NCBI GenBank assembly: GCA_023387245.1
Contig: JAEWIH010000007.1
Coordinates: 1-10,569, forward strand
Source: Bacillota bacterium
GTDB lineage: Bacteria; Bacillota_I; Bacilli_A; Erysipelotrichales; Erysipelotrichaceae
Reading direction: 5' to 3'
Length of the DNA: 10,569 nt
The notes below the pieces were generated by a model. That model was not told where the DNA came from. It was given only the letters and a program-made list of their open reading frames with translations, and did no database searches. Both the position numbers and the translations under genes were made by a program. The stretch's first letter is position 1. The number at the start of each line of letters is the position of its first letter. Positions 7,220 to 10,569 of this stretch are shown here, in pieces.

Positions 7220-8271
7220 ATGTTAAGAAAAATAAATTTATTTGTTGTTTTTTGTTTGGCTGTTTTTTGTTTGTTTCTATAGTACATAATATTAGTGCCC
7301 AGGATCATAATTTTTATGCTTATTCTAATATTGAAGAAAAATATGATGTTCATGCTAGAAATAATGTAGTAAGACATATTATGACTAATCCAGTGAATAA
7401 TACTAATTTTTCAGGGCTTAAGTTAGGTCGTGGTATAAAAATTTATGATCCAAATGATTTGCCTAAGTTTTTATATCCAGTATGGGCTAATAATAAAATA
7501 ATTGGTAGTTTGTTAGTTATAGATGATAATGGTGAATTATCATGTGTATACACCGATGTATATAATCAAAAATTGAATTCTTTAATTAGGATTACAAGCA
7601 AAGAAAAACCAATGACATTAATAGTTGATAATAGAGGTTTGTTGGCTGTTATTGATAATGAATGGTATGGGCTAAGTAATGATGATCGGGGTGTTTTTAA
7701 TGGTGAAATTCCGTATGATAAAAATATTGTTAATGCTTTTGAAGATTTATATTTAGTTATGCCAATTAGTTATAAAATACCTACAGGTTATTCTCTTCCT
7801 TGGAAGGTTTATGAAGTTCAGAGAGGATATTATTGTTATTCTTATGCTTTAGGTAATATTCTTTTGAATAAGGGTTATAAATATAGACCGGCAGATATTC
7901 AAAAATTTATGAACTATTCTACTGATGCTTCGAATTATGAGATGAACAATTATTTAAAATCAATTGGTAAAAAAAGCACTTATTCTAGTAGTGGTACTTT
8001 GGCTTTTAGTACTGTTAAAAATGCGATTTATCATAACAAAGATTATATTTATATTGCTGCATGTAGAAAAAACGAGAAAAACGAAAGGGTATGCCATGCT
8101 TTTGTGATTACTGGTTATTTTCAAGATGCTGATAGTAAATTAAATAGTTATTCGGTATGGAATCCGTGGTATGATCAACAACAAACATTTGATGATAAAA
8201 GTAAGCTAATTACGACAAATGATTCTCGTGTTTATAAGTGGGATGCTGGTTATTTGTATAATATTAAATGA
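7220..8271 (+). CDS. Secreted papain-like cysteine protease (C47/staphopain-like) with a one-base frameshift in the signal peptide
   Basis: The best start, ATG 7220 with AGAAGGT 8 nt upstream, reads MLRKINLFVVF... but stops at TAG 7280-7282. The frame one base back (from 7252) then runs open to TGA 8269-8271. Restoring one T in either T6 run (7248-7253 or 7263-7268) gives a continuous protein of about 350 aa with a good signal peptide ending ISA-QD. Numbering from 7252, the mature part has a pro-like region (about 20-175) and a C-terminal catalytic domain. This shows the papain-type triad C195 (in QRGYYCYSYALG, with Q190 as likely oxyanion residue), H282 (CHAFVITG) and N304 (VWNPW). The HAxxxxG...WNPW pattern is that of the C47 staphopain group and related C39-like peptidases. 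TTG 7252 as true start is unlikely: no RBS and no positive N-region. It is the first gene of a two-gene operon. Catalytic assignment is good; substrate is unknown. Confidence 0.75.
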
Positions 8272-8282
8272 GGATAAATTTT

Positions 8283-8639
8283 ATGAAAAAAATATTATTG
8301 TTTTTAGTTCTATTATTATGTTTGTTAGTTGGTTGTGAGTCAAAAGAACGAATTATCATTGGGACTTATGAAAATGAATATCCACCTTTTAAACATGGTA
8401 TATTAACAAGTGATGAATCATCAATCATTTATAAATATTTAAAAAATTTTGATGGTAATAAATACAAAGTTCTTGATGATAGTCGGGTGGGTGATGGAGT
8501 TACATTATCTATTCAAACAGATAAAAAAGAGTATTCCTTATATTATTTAGGTAAAAAGCATATATCAATTTCCGGTAAACTTTATGATATTTTGGATTTT
8601 CCCGAGGATATAATTAGGATTATTGATAAATATAAATAA
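8283..8639 (+). CDS. Small lipoprotein, unknown function; possible partner or inhibitor of the upstream protease
   Basis: A 118-aa protein starting MKKILLFLVLLL with lipobox L-V-G-C (Cys18), leaving about 100 mature residues anchored outside the membrane. The start at 8283 is preferred over the in-frame ATG at 8268 because GAGGATAA (8270-8276) is correctly spaced before it and 8268 has no RBS. The RBS overlaps the protease stop codon, indicating translational coupling. The mature part is rich in Tyr, Lys, Asp and Ile, with predicted alternating strands (IIIGTYE, TLSIQT, YSLYYLGKKHISIS) and a C-terminal helix; no Cys remains beyond the lipidated one. I recognise no family. Order and size recall staphostatins, the roughly 105-110 aa inhibitors encoded after staphopains, but those are cytoplasmic and I see no clear sequence likeness. 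Confidence 0.8.
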   Translation: MKKILLFLVLLLCLLVGCESKERIIIGTYENEYPPFKHGILTSDESSIIYKYLKNFDGNKYKVLDDSRVGDGVTLSIQTDKKEYSLYYLGKKHISISGKLYDILDFPEDIIRIIDKYK

Positions 8640-8657
8640 ATAAGAACGGTTTAAATG

Positions 8658-8693
8658 CTGCTTTTGGATAACATAACTTAGAGGCAGTTTTAT
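8658..8693 (+). terminator. Possible weak terminator after the lipoprotein gene
   Basis: An 8-bp stem with two G-U pairs (8658-8665 CTGCTTTT with 8680-8687 AGAGGCAG) has a 14-nt loop and is followed by TTTTAT. The large loop and short T run make it weak. Confidence 0.4.
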
Positions 8694-8694
8694 A

Positions 8695-8876
8695 AAATTT
8701 AACGGCGGACTAAAAAGGTGGAACGATAAATTTAAAGTACTGATTTCGACTTATAAAAAAGTTATTTCTGTATTGAGCCCATAATTTGAAAAAAAATTAA
8801 ATATCGGGTTAAATACATTGAAAAACAAATCTGCTCTATTAAAATTATTCCACTATAAAGGTCCGTCTTTAAGTTT
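8695..8876. repeat. Large imperfect palindrome (182 bp): MITE-like element or structured RNA
   Basis: The ends 8695-8723 and 8848-8876 pair as 8 bp (8695-8702/8869-8876), one mismatch, 8 bp (8704-8711/8860-8867, GC-rich GGCGGACT with GGTCCGTC), a 5x5 internal loop, then 7 bp (8717-8723/8848-8854). Pairing resumes inside: 8731-8746 with 8827-8843 (imperfect), and a central hairpin 8769-8774/8812-8817 plus 8776-8780 (AGCCC)/8806-8810 (GGGTT). The left arm carries an extra roughly 15-nt insert that can form its own small hairpin (8749-8762). No reading frame of note crosses it. It could be a miniature inverted-repeat element, a decayed insertion sequence or an RNA gene; the sequence alone does not decide. 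Confidence 0.55.
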
Positions 8877-8884
8877 GGCGATAT

Positions 8885-8902
8885 AAGGTGTTTAACCTTT
8901 TT
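8885..8902 (+). terminator. Short terminator-like hairpin after the palindrome
   Basis: A 5-bp stem (8885-8889 AAGGT with 8895-8899 ACCTT) has a 5-nt loop and T's to 8902. Weak alone, but it lies 9 nt after the palindrome, as expected if that region is transcribed. Confidence 0.4.
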
Positions 8903-9036
8903 GTGTGATTTGTAATTTATAAAAAGAAAATTATTATGAAAGGATTAAAATTTTGTATAGATTATAGAAATATCATTTGGGGAGACAGGTTTTAGAAATT
9001 TTATTTCATAATTTTATAAAAATTTAAAAATAATAG
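8903..9036. other. Gene-free AT-rich spacer
   Basis: No open frame with a ribosome binding site, no tRNA-like fold and no recognisable repeat. The only ATG-led frame is a 19-codon ORF (8937-8996) lacking an RBS. Together with 8640-9036 it forms about 400 bp without a protein gene before the str operon promoter. Confidence 0.6.
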
Positions 9037-9065
9037 TTGATTTTTATCTAAAATGGAGTTAATAT
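9037..9065 (+). promoter_or_regulatory. Probable promoter of the str operon
   Basis: -35 TTGATT (9037-9042), 17-bp spacer, -10 TAATAT (9060-9065). A start near 9072 would give a leader of about 80 nt before rpsL. Confidence 0.5.
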
Positions 9066-9071
9066 ATAAGG

Positions 9072-9138
9072 GCTTATGGTTGCCTCGTTGGAGGCTTGCT
9101 TTTAGGTAAGCGATGGCACACCTGTATGTGTGTAATAG
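9072..9138 (+). promoter_or_regulatory. Structured 5' leader of rpsL (candidate ribosomal-protein leader RNA)
   Basis: Three adjoining hairpins fill the leader. A: 9082-9086 GCCTC with 9091-9095 GAGGC, GTTG loop. B: 9096-9101 with 9108-9113, directly abutting A. C: 9117-9121 CACAC with 9128-9132 GTGTG, ending just before the RBS (AAGGGAG, 9139-9145). TGCC (9081-9084) can alternatively pair with GGCA (9115-9118), which would exclude hairpin A. This is much more GC-rich than the upstream spacer. Regulation by a ribosomal protein of the operon is an inference. Confidence 0.45.
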
Positions 9139-9151
9139 AAGGGAGAAACTA

Positions 9152-9565
9152 ATGCCTACAATTAATCAATTGGTGAATAAAGGTCGCCAAAATAAAGTGT
9201 GGAAATCTAAATCGCCGGCTTTACAAAAAACTTTAAATACTTTAAAGCGTGAAGCGACTAAGGTTAATTCACCACAAAAGCGTGGTGTTTGTACTCGTGT
9301 TGGTACAATGACACCTAAAAAACCCAACTCTGCGTTGCGTAAATATGCTCGTGTGCGTTTGAGTAATGGAATGGAAGTAACTGCATATATTCCTGGTATT
9401 GGTCATAATTTACAAGAACACTCGGTTGTTTTAATTCGTGGTGGTCGTGTTAAGGACTTGCCAGGTGTTAGATATCATATTATTCGTGGTACGATGGATT
9501 GCGCTGGTGTTGATAAGCGTAAACAAGGGCGCTCATTGTATGGTACTAAAAAGCCTAAGGCTTAA
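9152..9565 (+). CDS. rpsL: 30S ribosomal protein S12
   Basis: A 137-aa protein of the decoding centre of the small subunit. It shows [27 protein letters not shown] core sequence and the C-terminal [12 protein letters not shown] basic tail. It carries the 13-residue Firmicutes insertion before the core, so K56 and K101 match Bacillus numbering; both are Lys, the streptomycin-sensitive state. The KDLPG loop Asp (102), the residue that is methylthiolated in some bacteria, is present. The start is ATG 9152 with RBS AAGGGAG (9139-9145); the in-frame ATG at 9113 lies in leader hairpin B and is rejected. First gene of rpsL-rpsG-fusA; rpoB/rpoC are not directly upstream. Confidence 0.98.
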   Translation: MPTINQLVNKGRQNKVWKSKSPALQKTLNTLKREATKVNSPQKRGVCTRVGTMTPKKPNSALRKYARVRLSNGMEVTAYIPGIGHNLQEHSVVLIRGGRVKDLPGVRYHIIRGTMDCAGVDKRKQGRSLYGTKKPKA

Positions 9566-9584
9566 TTGAAAGGAGTGTTGAAGG

Positions 9585-10055
9585 ATGCCTAGAAAAGGTA
9601 GTGTAGCTAAGAGAGATGTATTGGCTGATCCAATTTATAATTCGAAATTAGTTACTCGTTTAATTAATAAAATCATGATTGATGGTAAAAAAGGTGTTGC
9701 CCAAAACATTTTATATAGAGCTTTTGAGATTGTTGAAGAGAAAACTTCAAAACAAGCTATGGAAGTTTTTGAACAAGCTTTGGGTAATATTATGCCTTTG
9801 TTGGAATTGAAGGCTCGTCGTGTTGGGGGTTCAAATTATCAAGTTCCAGTAGAGGTTTCTGCTGAAAGACGTTTAACTTTAGGTTTGCGTTGGTTAGTAA
9901 ATTATTCGCGTTTGCGTAATGAAAAGACAATGCAATCACGTTTGGCTGCTGAAATTATTGATGCTGCTAATGGAGTTGGTGCTTCTGTTAAAAAACGTGA
10001 TGATGTTCATAGAATGGCTGAAGCTAATAAAGCTTTTGCGCATTTCCGTTGGTAA
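9585..10055 (+). CDS. rpsG: 30S ribosomal protein S7
   Basis: A 156-aa protein of the usual length, primary binder of the 3' domain of 16S rRNA that nucleates head assembly. Conserved features seen: MPRKG start, the [13 protein letters not shown] helix, the loop [15 protein letters not shown] that contacts the E site, and the ending AFAHFRW. The RBS AAAGGAG (9569-9575) lies 9 nt before the ATG; 19 nt separate it from rpsL. In enterobacteria S7 represses its own operon at the rpsL-rpsG gap, but here the gap is too short for that fold. Confidence 0.98.
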   Translation: MPRKGSVAKRDVLADPIYNSKLVTRLINKIMIDGKKGVAQNILYRAFEIVEEKTSKQAMEVFEQALGNIMPLLELKARRVGGSNYQVPVEVSAERRLTLGLRWLVNYSRLRNEKTMQSRLAAEIIDAANGVGASVKKRDDVHRMAEANKAFAHFRW

Positions 10056-10070
10056 TAGGTTGGTTGTTAT

Positions 10071-10569
10071 ATGGGACGTGAGTTTGCATTGAAGGATACT
10101 CGTAATATTGGGATTATGGCTCATATTGATGCGGGTAAAACTACGACTACTGAACGGATATTATATTATACTGGTAAAATTCATAAAATTGGTGAGACAC
10201 ATGATGGTGGTTCACAAATGGATTGGATGGAGCAAGAGAAAGAAAGAGGGATTACAATTACTTCGGCGGCTACTACAGCTCAGTGGAAAGGCCATCGTAT
10301 TAATGTAATTGATACTCCTGGGCACGTTGATTTTACTGTTGAGGTTGAGCGTTCTTTGCGTGTTTTAGATGGTGCTGTTACAGTATTGGATGCTAAGGCA
10401 GGTGTTGAGCCTCAGACAGAAACAGTGTGGCGTCAGGCTACTACTTATGGTGTGCCTAGAATTGTTTTTGTTAATAAAATGGATGCTACCGGTGCTGATT
10501 TCTATATGTCTATTAATACTATTAAATCACGCTTAGGGGCTAAGACGGCTGCTATTCAAATGCCGATTG
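10071..10569 (+). CDS. fusA: Elongation factor G, N-terminal part (runs off the window)
   Basis: 166 codons of the canonical translocation GTPase are visible; the frame stays open to the right edge. All G-domain motifs are the standard ones: AHIDAGKT P-loop, EKERGITIT switch I, DTPGH with the catalytic His, and VNKMD. The gene begins 15 nt after rpsG, with a weak RBS (AGGTTGG, 10058-10064), suggesting translational coupling to rpsG. This is the housekeeping EF-G, in contrast with the divergent paralogue at 4893-6956. Confidence 0.97.
   Translation, partial: MGREFALKDTRNIGIMAHIDAGKTTTTERILYYTGKIHKIGETHDGGSQMDWMEQEKERGITITSAATTAQWKGHRINVIDTPGHVDFTVEVERSLRVLDGAVTVLDAKAGVEPQTETVWRQATTYGVPRIVFVNKMDATGADFYMSINTIKSRLGAKTAAIQMPI

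Noticed and set aside
8268-8282. ATG at 8268 as start of the small lipoprotein, overlapping the protease stop as ATGA.
   Set aside because: It has no RBS, while the ATG at 8283 has GAGGATAA at the right distance and gives a cleaner signal peptide.
8711-8726. AAGGTGGAAC resembles the conserved T-box sequence of tRNA-sensing leaders.
   Set aside because: The following CGCG and the terminator/antiterminator pair are missing, there is no room for stem I between the lipoprotein stop at 8639 and this site, and no synthetase or amino-acid gene follows.
8735-8980. Minus-strand open stretch of about 65 codons crossing the palindrome, considered as a transposase remnant.
   Set aside because: No start codon near its beginning and no transposase motif; stops surround it in all frames.
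8937-8996. 19-codon ORF starting MKGLKFCIDY in the spacer.
   Set aside because: No ribosome binding site, too short, no recognisable similarity.
9113-9151. N-terminal extension of S12 from ATG 9113.
   Set aside because: S12 proteins start MPTINQL; the extension lies in leader hairpins and has no RBS.
1-10569. Reassigned TGA (Trp) code as in Mycoplasma.
   Set aside because: TGA ends the protease gene at 8269-8271 just before a well-formed downstream gene, all Trp codons in conserved proteins are TGG, and no conserved gene has an in-frame TGA.

Overview
The window is AT-rich DNA with T/G-rich coding strands, strong AGGAGG-type ribosome binding sites and short intrinsic terminators. The standard stop set is in use: TGA ends genes and TGG encodes Trp. 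A type II signal-peptide lipoprotein, a possible CcpA (cre) site and the 13-residue Firmicutes-type insertion in S12 all point to a low-GC Firmicute. My best guess is the Erysipelotrichia or a nearby Mollicutes-related Bacilli lineage; this is inferred from style, not from a diagnostic gene.

Layout. (1) 1-685: 3' part of a YmdB-family metallophosphoesterase, closed by a terminator. (2) 788-2182: a PplA-like lipoprotein with FMN-binding-like domains and a flavinylation motif, under its own extended -10 promoter. It converges on (3) 2248-3948 (minus): a cytosolic M3-family oligoendopeptidase. One 15-bp hairpin serves both genes. (4) 4041-6956: a promoter overlapped by a cre-like box, a 30-codon small ORF with a terminator hairpin inside its end, then a six-repeat ankyrin protein and a full-length EF-G paralogue in one operon. 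(5) 7018-8639: a secreted staphopain-like cysteine protease, whose signal-peptide reading frame is broken by a one-base shift, overlapping a short lipoprotein gene. (6) 8640-9071: a gene-free stretch holding a large imperfect palindrome. (7) 9072-10569: the str operon rpsL-rpsG-fusA, with a structured leader before rpsL and fusA running off the window.

How the parts relate. Two EF-G family proteins are encoded within about 5 kb: the canonical fusA with GHIDAGKT/DTPGH motifs, and the paralogue with GHSGCGKS/DTPGY. The paralogue seems to sit under carbon control and possibly attenuation, together with the ankyrin protein. The str operon starts directly with rpsL and has no rpoB/rpoC upstream. 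The protease and the downstream lipoprotein look like a translationally coupled pair, which recalls staphopain-staphostatin operons, although no homology to staphostatin is demonstrated.

No tRNA, rRNA, CRISPR array or intact insertion sequence was found. The most interesting items are the ankyrin/EF-G2 operon and its leader, the protease/lipoprotein pair with the frameshifted signal peptide, the palindromic element at 8695-8876, and the rpsL leader.
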